Shown in pieces: positions 44,825 to 54,287 of a DNA stretch of 64,000 nucleotides. The stretch comes from an uncultured Prevotellaceae bacterium (GTDB taxonomy: Bacteria; Bacteroidota; Bacteroidia; Bacteroidales; Bacteroidaceae). The notes under the pieces were generated by a model that saw nothing but the letters and a program-made list of their open reading frames with translations, made no database searches and was not told the DNA's origin. The stretch is taken from positions 62,001 through 126,000 of the forward strand of contig CAMVOK010000001.1 of the NCBI GenBank assembly GCA_947169115.1, written 5' to 3'. The translations under genes and the position numbers were made by a program. How positions within the stretch are numbered: position 1 is the first letter of the stretch; each line of letters starts with the position of its first letter.

Positions 44825-46099
44825 ATGGCAACAAAAAAAGTATCAAGCGGAGTGAATCTGATAGATTCATTCGCAGAATTTAAAGAGATGAAGAACATCG
44901 ACCGCGCAACGTTGGTAAGTGTGCTGGAGGAATGTTTCCGTAGCGTCATTGCCAAGACCTATGGCTCGGACGATAACTATGATGTCATTGTCAATCCGGA
45001 CAAGGGCGACTTTGAAATTTACCACAACCGCACTGTTGTGGAAGATGGTGAGGTGAAAGACCCTCAGCGCGAGATTAGCCTGAGCGATGCCCGTAAGATT
45101 GAAGACGACTATGAGGTCGGCGAGGAAGTGAGCCAGCAGGTTGACTTTGCCTCCTTTGGCCGTCGTTCTATTCTTACCTTGCGCCAAACCTTGGCAAGCC
45201 GCATATTGGAACTGGAGCACGATACCCTATACAACCAGTATAAGGACCGTGTAGGTGAGATTGTCAGTGGTGAGGTATATCAGGTATGGAAACGTGAATT
45301 GTTACTTCTTGACGATGAAGGTAATGAGTTGCTGCTCAACCGGCAGGATCAGATTCCTGGCGATTTCTTCCGCAAGGGTGAGACCGTTCGTGCCGTTATT
45401 AGTCGTGTTGATAATGCCAATGGCAACCCAAAGATTTTCGTAAGCCGTACTACTCCTGATTTCCTGCGTCGTTTGTTGGAGGCTGAGGTTCCAGAGATTA
45501 ATGATGGTCTGATAACCATCCATCGTGTCGCACGTATTCCAGGAGAGCGTGCTAAGGTTGCTGTGGAGAGTTACGACGAGCGCATAGACCCTGTTGGTGC
45601 TTGTGTGGGTGTTAAAGGTAGCCGTGTGCATGGTATCGTCCGTGAATTGCGCGGGGAGAATATTGATGTACTGAATTATACATCGAATCCTCAGTTGTTT
45701 ATCTCCCGTGCATTGAGCCCAGCTGTGGTTAACCGCATTGATTTGGATGAGGATAGCAAGAAGGCTGAGGTATTCCTCAATCCAGATCAGGTTAGCCTTG
45801 CCATCGGTAAGGGTGGTGCCAATATTAAGTTGGCTTCTATGTTGACAGGTTATACCATCGATGTCTTCCGCGAGCTGGATGGTGAAGAAGAAGAGGACGT
45901 TGCTCTGGATGAGTTTGCCGATGAGATAGAGCCTTGGGTAATTGAGGAGCTGAAGAAGATAGGTATGAACACGGCACAGCAGGTATTGAATGCACCGCGT
46001 GAAATGATTATAAAGGAAGCCGATTTGGAAGAGGAGACCGTGGATGAGACTCTGCGTATCCTTGCTGCTGAATTTGAAGACGAAGAACAAGAAGAATGA
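44825..46099 (+). CDS. nusA: Transcription elongation/termination factor NusA
   Basis: NusA binds RNA polymerase and nascent RNA. The 424-residue protein has an N-terminal polymerase-binding domain (residues 1-130), an S1 domain (about 135-200, 'GEIVSGEVYQVWKRELLL'), and two KH domains ('PGERAKVAVESYDERIDPVGACVGVKGSR' segment near residue 240 and 'LAIGKGGANIKLA' near 325). It closes with a short acidic tail (FEDEEQEE). It has the typical Bacteroidetes length without E. coli-type C-terminal repeats. Confidence 0.96.
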   Translation: MATKKVSSGVNLIDSFAEFKEMKNIDRATLVSVLEECFRSVIAKTYGSDDNYDVIVNPDKGDFEIYHNRTVVEDGEVKDPQREISLSDARKIEDDYEVGEEVSQQVDFASFGRRSILTLRQTLASRILELEHDTLYNQYKDRVGEIVSGEVYQVWKRELLLLDDEGNELLLNRQDQIPGDFFRKGETVRAVISRVDNANGNPKIFVSRTTPDFLRRLLEAEVPEINDGLITIHRVARIPGERAKVAVESYDERIDPVGACVGVKGSRVHGIVRELRGENIDVLNYTSNPQLFISRALSPAVVNRIDLDEDSKKAEVFLNPDQVSLAIGKGGANIKLASMLTGYTIDVFRELDGEEEEDVALDEFADEIEPWVIEELKKIGMNTAQQVLNAPREMIIKEADLEEETVDETLRILAAEFEDEEQEE

Positions 46100-46196
46100 A
46101 AAGTGAAAAAATGAAAAGTGAAAAATTGATAGGTTTTACACTGACCACGGGACATTCAATTTTTATTTTTTAATTTTTAACTTTTAAATTAAGACG
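46094..46196 (+). repeat. gaaaagtgaaaa tandem tract and A+T-rich spacer before infB
   Basis: Directly at the nusA stop, 'gaaaagtgaaaaat' type units repeat two to three times (46097-46127). A T-rich stretch 'ttttaatttttaacttttaa' follows before the infB ATG. No terminator hairpin is seen, so infB is probably co-transcribed. Confidence 0.6.
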
Positions 46197-49001
46197 ATGA
46201 GTATAAGACTAAATAAGGCAACCAAAGAATGTAATGTCGGATTGCAGACTGCCGTCGAGTTCCTGCAGAAGAAGGGTTTTTCCGAGGTGGAAGCTAATCC
46301 CAATAGCCGCATTACCGATGAGCAATATGAGATGTTGCTCAAAGAGTTTAGTCCTGACAAGGGACTGCGCAAGGAGGCTACAGAGATGCAGCAACAGCGT
46401 CAGACAAATAAAGAAAAGGAGAAAGAACGCCGCCGTGAGGAGGTGATGGTTGAAACGACTCCTGTTAGTGTCACTGGTCCGAAGGTGGTGGGCAAAATAG
46501 AATTGAACACCCCCAAGCCCGAACCCAAGGAGGAGGTTAAACCAGAGCCTAAGGTTGAGCCCCAACCAAAGCGCCAGCCTAAACCAGAACCGGAAGTCAA
46601 AGCGGAGGTTAAGGAGGATGTCGAATCCGAGCCTCAAAAGGTTGAAGAGACTCCGAAGATGGATGATGACTCTAAATCTTCTATGCCGGATTCTGTTCAA
46701 AAGGCACAACCTGCTGCCCCCAAGAAGAAGGAGAAACCGGCGATTGGTGATGTTGCAGAAGATGGCGTGTTCCGATTGAAGAAAGACACCACGGCAACCC
46801 CTACTCTTACTGTATTGGGACGTGTTGACCTTTCGTCCATGAATCAAAGCACACGCCCGAAGAAAAAGAGCAAGGAGGAGAAGCGCAAGGAGCGTGAGGA
46901 AAAGCAAGGTAAGCAAAAGCGTGCCCGCATCGGACAACAGCGTGTTGACGTGAATGCGGTGGCTAACCAACAGCAACCCCAGAACAATAATAATCAAAGC
47001 CGTAACAAGCAACAACAGAATAACAATCAGCAACAGGGCCAGGGCAAGAAGAAAAAGAAGAACCAGCCCAAGCAGACCGTGTTGCCACAGGAGGTAAGTG
47101 ACGAGGAAGTTGCCAAGCAGGTACGTGAGACACTGGCTCGACTGACCTCTAAGGATAACAAGTTGGGCAAGGGTGCCAAGTATCGCCGTGAGAAACGCGA
47201 TGCCATCCGTCAAGGTATGGAGGAGGAACTTGAACAGCAGGCAGCCGAAAGCAAGGTGCTGAAGCTGACTGAGTTCGTGACTGCCAATGAACTGGCAACG
47301 ATGATGAACGTGCCTGTAACGAAGATTATCGGAACGTGTATGTCTATTGGCATCATGGTCAGCATCAACCAGCGCATGGATGCCGAGACCATCAACCTCA
47401 TTGCTGAAGAATATGGTTATACGACCGAATATGTTAGTGCTGAGGTGAGCGAGGCTGTTGTAGAGGAGGAAGACAGCGAGGAAGATCTGCAACCACGTGC
47501 ACCTATCGTAACTGTGATGGGTCATGTTGACCATGGTAAGACCTCGTTGCTTGACTACATACGTCAGACCAACGTCATTGCCGGTGAGGCTGGCGGTATC
47601 ACACAGCACATTGGAGCCTACAATGTGACCCTTGAAGACGGTCGTCATGTGACGTTCCTTGATACGCCTGGTCACGAAGCCTTTACGGCTATGCGTGCCC
47701 GTGGTGCTCAGGTTACCGATATTGCCATTATCATTGTTGCTGCTGACGATGACATCATGCCCCAGACCAAGGAAGCCATCAACCATGCTATGGCGGCTAA
47801 TGTCCCCATTGTCTTTGCCATCAATAAGATCGATAAACCAGCTGCCAATCCCGAAAAGATTAAGGAAGGCTTGGCCAACATGAACTTCCTTGTGGAGGAC
47901 TGGGGTGGTAAGTACCAGAGTCAGGACATCAGTGCCAAGAAAGGTATTGGTGTGAAGGAACTGTTGGAGAAGGTGCTTTTAGAGGCAGAGATGCTCGACT
48001 TGAAAGCTAATCCCAACCGCAAGGGTACGGGTACCGTCATAGAGTCCTCTCTCGACAAAGGACGTGGCTATGTGGCTACCGTGCTGTGTAGCAATGGTAC
48101 ACTTCGTGTGGGGGATGTCATGCTGGCAGGTACAAACTACGGTCGTGTGAAGGCCATGTTCAACGAGCGTGGCCAGCGTGTTAAGGAGATTGGTCCCTCT
48201 CAGGCTGCTACAATCCTGGGCTTGAATGGTGCGCCTACGGCTGGTGATGCATTCCATGTGATGGAAAGTGACCAGGAGGCACGTGAGATTGCCAATAAAC
48301 GTGAGCAACTGGCTCGCGAACAAGGGTTGCGTACCATGAAACGTGTCGATTTGAACGAGATAGGCCGTCGTATAGCCCTTGGCAACTTCAAGGAACTGAA
48401 CATCATTGTCAAGGGTGATGTGGACGGTTCTATCGAAGCATTGTCCGATTCGTTGCTGAAACTTTCCACTGAGAAGATACAGGTGAATGTCATCCAGAAG
48501 AGTGTGGGTCAGATAAGCGAGAACGATGTCAACTTGGCTGCTGCTTCGGATGCCATCATCGTGGCCTTCCAGGTTCGTCCTTCTGCGGCAGCTCGAAAAC
48601 TGGCTGAGCAGGAAGGTGTAGATATCCGAACCTATAGCGTTATCTACGATGCCATCGAGGAAGTGCGCGATGCCATGGAGGGTATGCTTTCGCCCGAGAT
48701 TAAGGAGGAGGTTACCGCTCAGGTGGAGGTACGTCAGGTATATCACATCTCCAAGGTGGGTACCGTGGCTGGTGCTTATGTTATTGAGGGTAAAGTCACT
48801 CGTACGAACAAGGCTCGCGTTATTCGCGATGGTATTGTTGTTCATACTGGTGAAATCAATGCATTGAAGCGTTTCAAGGACGATGTGAAGGAGGTCACCA
48901 CCAACTTCGAGTGCGGTATCTCGCTGGTTAACTATAACGATCTGCGTGAGGGCGATATCCTTGAGACCTTCCAGGAGATTGAGATTAAGGCGAAGTTGTA
49001 A
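46197..49001 (+). CDS. infB: Translation initiation factor IF-2
   Basis: The 934-residue GTPase places initiator tRNA on the ribosome. It has an IF2N domain at residues 1-55 and a low-complexity, lysine-, glutamate-, proline- and glutamine-rich linker to about residue 310. A second IF2N domain follows (about 355-405), and then the G domain: G1 '[12 protein letters not shown]' at about residue 442, G3 '[20 protein letters not shown]', G4 'NKID'. Domains II-IV run to the end. The linker holds a poly-Q/N region, as is common in Bacteroidetes IF-2. Confidence 0.97.
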   Translation: MSIRLNKATKECNVGLQTAVEFLQKKGFSEVEANPNSRITDEQYEMLLKEFSPDKGLRKEATEMQQQRQTNKEKEKERRREEVMVETTPVSVTGPKVVGKIELNTPKPEPKEEVKPEPKVEPQPKRQPKPEPEVKAEVKEDVESEPQKVEETPKMDDDSKSSMPDSVQKAQPAAPKKKEKPAIGDVAEDGVFRLKKDTTATPTLTVLGRVDLSSMNQSTRPKKKSKEEKRKEREEKQGKQKRARIGQQRVDVNAVANQQQPQNNNNQSRNKQQQNNNQQQGQGKKKKKNQPKQTVLPQEVSDEEVAKQVRETLARLTSKDNKLGKGAKYRREKRDAIRQGMEEELEQQAAESKVLKLTEFVTANELATMMNVPVTKIIGTCMSIGIMVSINQRMDAETINLIAEEYGYTTEYVSAEVSEAVVEEEDSEEDLQPRAPIVTVMGHVDHGKTSLLDYIRQTNVIAGEAGGITQHIGAYNVTLEDGRHVTFLDTPGHEAFTAMRARGAQVTDIAIIIVAADDDIMPQTKEAINHAMAANVPIVFAINKIDKPAANPEKIKEGLANMNFLVEDWGGKYQSQDISAKKGIGVKELLEKVLLEAEMLDLKANPNRKGTGTVIESSLDKGRGYVATVLCSNGTLRVGDVMLAGTNYGRVKAMFNERGQRVKEIGPSQAATILGLNGAPTAGDAFHVMESDQEAREIANKREQLAREQGLRTMKRVDLNEIGRRIALGNFKELNIIVKGDVDGSIEALSDSLLKLSTEKIQVNVIQKSVGQISENDVNLAAASDAIIVAFQVRPSAAARKLAEQEGVDIRTYSVIYDAIEEVRDAMEGMLSPEIKEEVTAQVEVRQVYHISKVGTVAGAYVIEGKVTRTNKARVIRDGIVVHTGEINALKRFKDDVKEVTTNFECGISLVNYNDLREGDILETFQEIEIKAKL

Positions 49002-49008
49002 ATTAACG

Positions 49009-49049
49009 ATCCCACCCTTAATCCTCTCCTGAAGGAGGGGCGTATATAC
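49009..49049 (-). repeat. G/C palindromic element, copy upstream of cvpA (inverted)
   Basis: Read on the minus strand it is GTATATACGCCCCTCC, a short loop, GGAGAGG and a G-rich tail ending GGGTGGGATC. It belongs to the same family as the copies at 49089, 52787, 52876, 54241 and 54328. It ends nine bases before the cvpA ATG. Confidence 0.85.
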
Positions 49050-49057
49050 ATCTGCAA

Positions 49058-49597
49058 ATGGATAGTTTGTTGTCTTCATTGAGTAACTACGCCCCTCCCA
49101 CGGGAGGGGATTTGTGGTGGGGTCTCTTATGTATTCTGCCCTTGCTCTATGGCGCGTGGCGTGGGTGGAGGAATGGTCTTGTCAAGGAAGTCATATCCTT
49201 CGTGGGTATATTCCTTGGCTTTTTCATTGCCTATCATTACTACAAACAGACCGATGTGGGAGTGTTGGGCTTTTTGCTTATTTGGGTGGGCATTCCCATT
49301 GTGTTGGGTGTTGTGGCCTGGCTTATAACGAAAATGCTCGATAAGATGGGGGTTATTGGCACTACCAATAAATTGCTAGGTGCAGCGGCTGGTTTCCTGA
49401 AGTTTGCTTTTCTGCTGGGTTGTCTTATCATGGCCGTTGACTATGTGCGTGAGGTGAAACATAAGGTGGAGGAGAATCCTGTGGTGAAGATGCTGGAGGC
49501 TGTGCCTAATGCGTTGTTCCCCGGTGTTCGTCCTGTGGGTGATGCTTTTGTGTCACCGATAAATTATGTTGAAGATGGAAGAGAAAAAGGACAATAA
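49058..49597 (+). CDS. CvpA-family membrane protein with remodelled N-terminus
   Basis: The 179-residue protein has four hydrophobic segments and the CvpA pattern '[20 protein letters not shown]', '[14 protein letters not shown]' and '[21 protein letters not shown]'. CvpA proteins are linked to colicin V production in E. coli, and more broadly to envelope homeostasis. Relatives usually start within a few residues of the first membrane segment. Here about 20 extra residues ([20 protein letters not shown]) precede it, and the '[12 protein letters not shown]' part is translated from a palindromic repeat (49089-49124). A second, inverted copy lies just upstream of the ATG. The end overlaps sufB. 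Confidence 0.85.
   Translation: MDSLLSSLSNYAPPTGGDLWWGLLCILPLLYGAWRGWRNGLVKEVISFVGIFLGFFIAYHYYKQTDVGVLGFLLIWVGIPIVLGVVAWLITKMLDKMGVIGTTNKLLGAAAGFLKFAFLLGCLIMAVDYVREVKHKVEENPVVKMLEAVPNALFPGVRPVGDAFVSPINYVEDGREKGQ
49089..49124 (+). repeat. G/C palindromic element translated inside cvpA
   Basis: The core CCCCTCCCACGGGAGGGG (49092-49109) is followed by a G-rich tail ending TGGTGGGGTC. It lies in frame at cvpA residues 11-22. It is in opposite orientation to the copy at 49009-49049, and the pair brackets the start codon. Confidence 0.9.
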
Positions 49598-51035
49598 ATT
49601 AATAAAAGAAATTGCCGACAAGAAATACGAATACGGCTTCACGACTGACGTAAAGACCGATATCATAGAAAAGGGCTTGAACGAGGATGTCGTGCGACTG
49701 ATATCCGAGAAGAAAGGTGAACCTGAGTGGTTGTTGGAGTTCCGCCTAAAGGCTTTTCGCTATTGGCAGACCCTGAAGGAACCCACATGGGGACATCTGG
49801 ATATGCCAAAGATAGACTATCAGGACATTTCCTATTATGCCGATCCGACGGTGAATAAGGGGCAAGGGACAAGGAGCAAGGAGCAAGAGATAGACCCCGA
49901 ACTGATGAAGACCTTCGACAAGTTGGGCATACCCTTGGAGGAACGTCTGGCACTGAGTGGTATGGCGGTGGATGCTGTTATGGACTCGGTGTCGGTGAAG
50001 ACCACGTTTAGGGAAAGGCTCAAGGAGAAGGGCATTATCTTCTGTTCTATTAGCGAGGCTGTGCGTGAGCATCCCGACCTTGTCCGTCAGTATCTTGGCT
50101 CCGTGGTTCCCTATCGCGACAACTTCTTTGCTGCCCTCAATTCGGCTGTCTTTTCCGATGGCTCTTTTGTCTATATTCCCAAGGGCGTGCGTTGCCCCAT
50201 GGAACTGAGCACCTATTTCCGCATCAATGCCCGTGGTACGGGACAGTTCGAGCGTACTCTGATCGTTTGTGACGACGATGCCTATGTTTCCTATCTCGAA
50301 GGCTGTACTGCTCCCATGCGTGATGAGAACCAACTGCACGCTGCCATCGTGGAGATTGTTGTCATGGAGAATGCTGAAGTCAAGTACTCCACCGTGCAGA
50401 ACTGGTACCCAGGCGACAAGGACGGCAAGGGCGGTGTCCTGAACCTCGTCACAAAGCGTGGTCACCTGCGTGGCCGCAACAGCCGGCTGTCGTGGACACA
50501 GGTAGAGACGGGCTCGGCCATCACGTGGAAGTACCCCAGTTGTGTGCTCTCCGGCGACGGCAGTCAGGCCGAGTTCTACAGCGTTGCCCTGACCAACAAC
50601 CATCAGCAGGCCGACACGGGTACGAAGATGATACACCTCGGCAAGGACACCAAGAGCACCATCATCAGCAAAGGCATCAGTGCCGGACGCAGCCAGAACG
50701 CCTATCGCGGACTGGTGAAGGTGGGCAAACATGCTGATGGGGCTCGCAACTATTCATCGTGTGACTCGTTGTTATTGGGTTCGAAGTGTGGAGCTCACAC
50801 TTTCCCTTACATGGATGTGCAGAACCCTACTGCCGTGGTGGAGCATGAGGCTACAACCAGCAAAATCTCCGAAGACCAGCTCTTCTATTGCAACCAGCGT
50901 GGTATTCCCTTGGAGGATGCCGTTGGTCTTATCGTCAATGGCTATGCCAAAGACGTGCTGAACAAACTACCTATGGAGTTTGCCGCAGAGGCACAGAAAC
51001 TGCTCGGTGTCAGCCTTGAGGGTGCGGTAGGATGA
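49575..51035 (+). CDS. sufB: Fe-S cluster scaffold SufB
   Basis: SufB, with SufC and SufD, forms the scaffold complex that builds iron-sulfur clusters in the cytoplasm. The ATG at 49575 gives 486 residues. Family segments are '[20 protein letters not shown]', '[19 protein letters not shown]', '[20 protein letters not shown]' and '[20 protein letters not shown]', whose conserved cysteine and histidine are near residue 400. A short stretch at 49859-49891 ([11 protein letters not shown]) has the sequence character of intergenic 'aaggagc' repeats but does not obviously lengthen the protein. The 5' end overlaps cvpA by 23 bases. Confidence 0.96.
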   Translation: MEEKKDNKLIKEIADKKYEYGFTTDVKTDIIEKGLNEDVVRLISEKKGEPEWLLEFRLKAFRYWQTLKEPTWGHLDMPKIDYQDISYYADPTVNKGQGTRSKEQEIDPELMKTFDKLGIPLEERLALSGMAVDAVMDSVSVKTTFRERLKEKGIIFCSISEAVREHPDLVRQYLGSVVPYRDNFFAALNSAVFSDGSFVYIPKGVRCPMELSTYFRINARGTGQFERTLIVCDDDAYVSYLEGCTAPMRDENQLHAAIVEIVVMENAEVKYSTVQNWYPGDKDGKGGVLNLVTKRGHLRGRNSRLSWTQVETGSAITWKYPSCVLSGDGSQAEFYSVALTNNHQQADTGTKMIHLGKDTKSTIISKGISAGRSQNAYRGLVKVGKHADGARNYSSCDSLLLGSKCGAHTFPYMDVQNPTAVVEHEATTSKISEDQLFYCNQRGIPLEDAVGLIVNGYAKDVLNKLPMEFAAEAQKLLGVSLEGAVG

Positions 51036-51045
51036 GAGATGTGTC

Positions 51046-51948
51046 ATGGGTGTAGAAGATAACTTCCAGTCGTGGCTCTCGGGTGTTCCGTACGAATTGG
51101 CATTCTGGAATAACCTTTATCGTTGGGACCGTACTTTCGACGGGGTACTCAACTGCTGGTCGCGTTTGGGGAGGGAAATCCAACTTGAGGGGATGGATGC
51201 CCGTCAGTTTCTCTCTGCCTACGATAGTCCCGTGGTGCTGGATGTCGGTTGTGGCATGACATTTGCCAATGGAGATATGCTTCGTACTGCCCAGGGATTG
51301 AAGAAATTGAATGTCCGCTACATCGACCCTTTAGCTGTTTTCTATAGAGAGATAAAGCATCGCCACCATCGCGATGTGCCTGATGTGGAGTTTGGCATGA
51401 TGGAAAACCTGACAGTAACCGTCGAGCCCAATACGGCCACTTTGGTTATCATCCAGAATGCACTTGACCATTCTGCACATCCCCTGCAGGGTGTTCTCAG
51501 TGCGTTGGATGCCTTGCATGTAGGTGGCTGTCTCTACCTCCATCACCATCCCAATGAGGCAGAAACCGAGCATTACAAGGGTTTCCATAAGTTCAACATC
51601 TGTCTCAACGACCGCAACCAGTTTGTTATCTGGAACAAGGAAGAACGCATCATTGTGGACGATGTGATTGCTCCCTTTGCTACGATTGAGAGTCATACGT
51701 TCGATAATGGCTATATTGTAAGCCTTTTAAGGAAAACGGCACCACTCAACCCGCCTCTTCCCAAACCCAGTGCTGAATGCCTCGAAGTCATGCAGATGCT
51801 TTCGGGGCAGCGTCCTATGGGACGTAGTTTTTCCGCAACTTTGAAGTTTAAGCTCCGCTATGGGTGGTACAATGCGATACAGTTCTTCGTCCAAGCTCTG
51901 TCATACGAAGACCGTATGCGCCTTCGCCGCTTGCTCTATCGTTCGTAA
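51046..51948 (+). CDS. SAM-dependent methyltransferase-like protein
   Basis: The 300-residue protein contains 'VVLDVGCGMTFANG' near residue 65, the glycine-rich SAM-binding motif I, and a later 'ATLVIIQNALDHSAHPLQGV' strand of class I methyltransferases. The N-terminal 'FWNNLYRW' and a C-terminal basic part ('KFKLRYGWYNAIQFF') recall sugar or polysaccharide-modifying methyltransferases. It sits ten bases after sufB and before the sufC promoter, interrupting the usual sufBCDS order. No link to Fe-S biogenesis is visible. Confidence 0.65.
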   Translation: MGVEDNFQSWLSGVPYELAFWNNLYRWDRTFDGVLNCWSRLGREIQLEGMDARQFLSAYDSPVVLDVGCGMTFANGDMLRTAQGLKKLNVRYIDPLAVFYREIKHRHHRDVPDVEFGMMENLTVTVEPNTATLVIIQNALDHSAHPLQGVLSALDALHVGGCLYLHHHPNEAETEHYKGFHKFNICLNDRNQFVIWNKEERIIVDDVIAPFATIESHTFDNGYIVSLLRKTAPLNPPLPKPSAECLEVMQMLSGQRPMGRSFSATLKFKLRYGWYNAIQFFVQALSYEDRMRLRRLLYRS

Positions 51949-51996
51949 CAGGCTTTGTTTTTTGGCCTTCCCTCCTTATTATTCAGGAATTATTCG

Positions 51997-52004
51997 TATC
52001 TTTG
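51997..52004 (+). promoter_or_regulatory. -7 box of a sufC promoter
   Basis: TATCTTTG, a perfect -7 match, lies 20 bases before the sufC ATG at 52025. This suggests sufC-sufD-sufS can be transcribed separately from sufB. No clear -33 is seen. Confidence 0.6.
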
Positions 52005-52024
52005 TGCTTCAAATAAGAAAAAAT

Positions 52025-52786
52025 ATGCTTGAAATACGCGATTTACATGCCAGCATTAATGGCAAGGAGATATTGAAGGGAGTAAACCTTACGGTTCGTG
52101 ACGGTGAGGTTCATGCCCTCATGGGACAGAATGGGGCAGGGAAGAGCACGTTGTCAAACATCATCGTAGGGCATCCTGCTTATGAGGTGACCGAGGGTAG
52201 TATCATCTTCAACGGGCAAGACCTGCTTGCTATGGCTCCCGAGGAGCGGGCTCATGCCGGTATCTTTTTGTCGTTCCAACAACCCGTGGAGATTCCCGGT
52301 GTCTCGATGAACAACTTCATGCGTGCGGCCCTGAATGCCAAGCGCAAGGCACAGGGATTGGACCCCATACCAGCCACGGAATTCTTGAAACTGATGCGTG
52401 AACGCAGGAAGATCGTGGAGTTGGATAGCAAACTGGCTAACCGTAGTGTGAACGAGGGTTTCTCGGGTGGCGAGAAGAAGAGGAACGAGATATTCCAGAT
52501 GGCCATGTTGGAACCCACCTTTGCGATTCTTGACGAGACGGACTCTGGTCTTGACGTTGATGCCTTGCGCATTGTGGCCGAGGGTTTCAACAAACTTCGT
52601 AAACCAGAAACGTCGGCTTTGGTCATCACTCACTACCAACGTCTGCTTGACTACCTGCGCCCCGACATCATCCATGTCCTCATTGGCGGACAGATTGTAC
52701 ACACGGGTGGTCCCGAGGTGGCCACGATGATTGAGCAGGGAGGGTTTGACCAATTTATAAATCCCACCCCCAATCCTCAGAAGTAA
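52025..52786 (+). CDS. sufC: Fe-S assembly ATPase SufC
   Basis: SufC is the ABC-type ATPase of the SufBCD scaffold. The ATG at 52025 gives 253 residues. Walker A is 'ALMGQNGAGKSTLSNII' (about residues 33-47), the signature reads 'NEGFSGGEKKRNEIFQMAML', Walker B 'FAILDETDSGLD', and the switch histidine is in 'ALVITHYQRLL'. The final residues (NPTPNPQK) are coded by 'cccacccccaatcc'-type DNA that repeats the arm of the palindromic element immediately downstream, so the C-terminus may also have been altered. An upstream in-frame ORF start (51860) is rejected because a promoter lies inside it. Confidence 0.95.
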   Translation: MLEIRDLHASINGKEILKGVNLTVRDGEVHALMGQNGAGKSTLSNIIVGHPAYEVTEGSIIFNGQDLLAMAPEERAHAGIFLSFQQPVEIPGVSMNNFMRAALNAKRKAQGLDPIPATEFLKLMRERRKIVELDSKLANRSVNEGFSGGEKKRNEIFQMAMLEPTFAILDETDSGLDVDALRIVAEGFNKLRKPETSALVITHYQRLLDYLRPDIIHVLIGGQIVHTGGPEVATMIEQGGFDQFINPTPNPQK

Positions 52787-52826
52787 CCCCACCCCCAATC
52801 CCCTCCCGGGGGAGGGGCGTATATAC
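52787..52826 (-). repeat. G/C palindromic element upstream of sufD (inverted)
   Basis: Core CCCCTCCC gg GGGAGGGG at 52800-52817. On the minus strand it reads GTATATACG, core, then ATTGGGGGTGGGGTT. It starts directly after the sufC stop codon and ends 10 bases before the sufD ATG. Confidence 0.9.
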
Positions 52827-52836
52827 CATATATATT

Positions 52837-54240
52837 ATGAAAGGAAACAAGGAAACACAGCCTTTGGATGTAACTACTCCCTCCCCTCGGAGAGGGCAGG
52901 GGGAAGGGGTCCAGTATATTGAATTATATGCTGAGTGCCGTGAGATGATAAACTCGCATGCGGCACCCTTGTTGAATGAGCCTCGCGAAAAGGCTTATGA
53001 GGATTTCTGCCGCTTGGGTTTGCCGACACAGAAGTTGGAGCGATATAAATACACCAATGTGGCCGAGTCCTTTGCACCCGACTATGGATTGAACCTTCGC
53101 CACATAGACATACCCGTCTCGCCCTATAAGACGTTCCGGTGCGATGTGCCCAACCTCAGTACTTCGCTCTACTTTGTGGTCAACGACCGCTTCTATGACA
53201 AGGTATTACCCAATGCACCTCTGCCTGAGGGCGTTCTGGTCATGTCGCTGGCAGAGGCTTGTGTGAAGTATCCTCATCTTATTGAGGGAAAGTATGGCCG
53301 TCTGGCTCGTAGTAGCAAGGATGGGTTGAATGCCCTGAACACCATGTTCTGTCAGGACGGACTCTTTGTCTATGTACCCCAGAACACCATCGTGGAACGT
53401 CCCTTGCAAATCATCAACATCCTGCGCTCCGATGTCGATTTGATGGTAAACCGTCGTGTGCTCATCGTTGTGGAGGATGGGGCAGAGGTGAAATTACTCT
53501 TCTGCGACCATGCCATCGACGACCATCAGTTCCTGGCCACCCAGATCAGCGAGGTCTATGTGGGCGAGAATGCCCATCTGGAACTCTATGAACTGGAGGA
53601 GACTCACGTCAAGAGTCATCGTTTCTCGAATATGTATGTCGATCAGCAACGTAACAGCACTACCACCATCGATAGTCTGACCCTCCATAATGGTCTGACT
53701 CGCAATCGAACCGATGTTACCCTCAGTGGCGAGTATGCCGAGACGCGGATGTTCGGTTGCGTCATCGCCGACAAAAAGCAGCACGTTGATAACAACACGC
53801 TTATCGACCACCGCATGCCCAACTGCCAGAGCACGGAACTCTACAAGTATGTGCTTGACGAGGAGGCCGTGGGAGCCTTTGCCGGAAGGGTGCTTGTTCG
53901 TGAAGGGGCACAGAAAACCACCTCGCAGGAAACCAATGCCAACCTGGTAGCTACCGATACGGCCCGTATGTACACCCAGCCTATGCTCGAAATCTATGCC
54001 GATGATGTGAAGTGTTCGCATGGCAGCACGGTAGGTCAGCTCAATAACGAGGCCTTGTTCTATATGCGTCAGCGTGGAATCCCCCTCGATGAGGCTCGCA
54101 TGCTCCTGAAGTTTGCCTTCGTTGGTGAGGTGCTCGATAGCATCACCCTCGAACCCCTCCGCGACCGTCTTCGCTATCTCGTAGAGAAACGCTTCCGTGG
54201 CCTCCTCTCCAAATGCGAGGGATGTAAACTTTGTAAATGA
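52837..54240 (+). CDS. sufD: Fe-S assembly protein SufD with repeat-derived N-terminus
   Basis: SufD partners SufB and SufC in the scaffold. The 467-residue protein shows family sequence from 'YIELYAECREMINSHAAPLL' (about residue 28) on: 'LERYKYTNVAESFAPDYGLN', 'FRCDVPNLSTSLYFVVNDRF' and the beta-helix core with 'RQRGIPLDEARMLL'. The first 26 or so residues (MKGNKETQPLDVTTPSPRRG and QGEGVQ) are not family sequence. They are coded by a linker plus a palindromic repeat (52876-52911) and closely match the start of SufS. An inverted copy lies immediately upstream. The end overlaps or abuts the sufS leader. Confidence 0.93.
   Translation: MKGNKETQPLDVTTPSPRRGQGEGVQYIELYAECREMINSHAAPLLNEPREKAYEDFCRLGLPTQKLERYKYTNVAESFAPDYGLNLRHIDIPVSPYKTFRCDVPNLSTSLYFVVNDRFYDKVLPNAPLPEGVLVMSLAEACVKYPHLIEGKYGRLARSSKDGLNALNTMFCQDGLFVYVPQNTIVERPLQIINILRSDVDLMVNRRVLIVVEDGAEVKLLFCDHAIDDHQFLATQISEVYVGENAHLELYELEETHVKSHRFSNMYVDQQRNSTTTIDSLTLHNGLTRNRTDVTLSGEYAETRMFGCVIADKKQHVDNNTLIDHRMPNCQSTELYKYVLDEEAVGAFAGRVLVREGAQKTTSQETNANLVATDTARMYTQPMLEIYADDVKCSHGSTVGQLNNEALFYMRQRGIPLDEARMLLKFAFVGEVLDSITLEPLRDRLRYLVEKRFRGLLSKCEGCKLCK
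52876..52911 (+). repeat. G/C palindromic element translated inside sufD
   Basis: CCCTCCCCTCGGAGAGGG core with the tail CAGGGGGAAGGGGTC, in frame and coding TTPSPRRGQGEGV. It is in opposite orientation to the copy at 52787-52826; the ATG lies between them. Confidence 0.9.
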
Positions 54241-54278
54241 TGCTCCCCAATCCCCTCCCGAGGGAGGGGCGTACATAC
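54241..54278 (-). repeat. G/C palindromic element upstream of sufS (inverted)
   Basis: Core CCCCTCCC ga GGGAGGGG at 54252-54269. On the minus strand GTATGTACG precedes the core and ATTGGGGAGC follows. It begins right after the sufD stop and ends nine bases before the sufS ATG at 54288. Confidence 0.9.
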
Positions 54279-54287
54279 AATAAAAAA

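Noticed and set aside
46209-47786. 525-residue minus-strand ORF opposite infB
   Set aside because: It is a codon-bias shadow of the infB linker and G domain, giving a leucine-rich sequence with no domain.
49859-49891. Possible element insertion in sufB
   Set aside because: The DNA looks like an 'aaggagc' intergenic repeat, but SufB length at this place seems normal and the sequence is not of the palindromic family.
51860-52024. Extended N-terminus of sufC
   Set aside because: It lies inside the preceding gene's end and contains the TATCTTTG promoter; SufC homology starts at 52025.
54237-54287. Upstream start for sufS overlapping the sufD stop
   Set aside because: It would translate the upstream inverted repeat; the parallel arrangement at sufD and cvpA points to the ATG at 54288. 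It remains possible.
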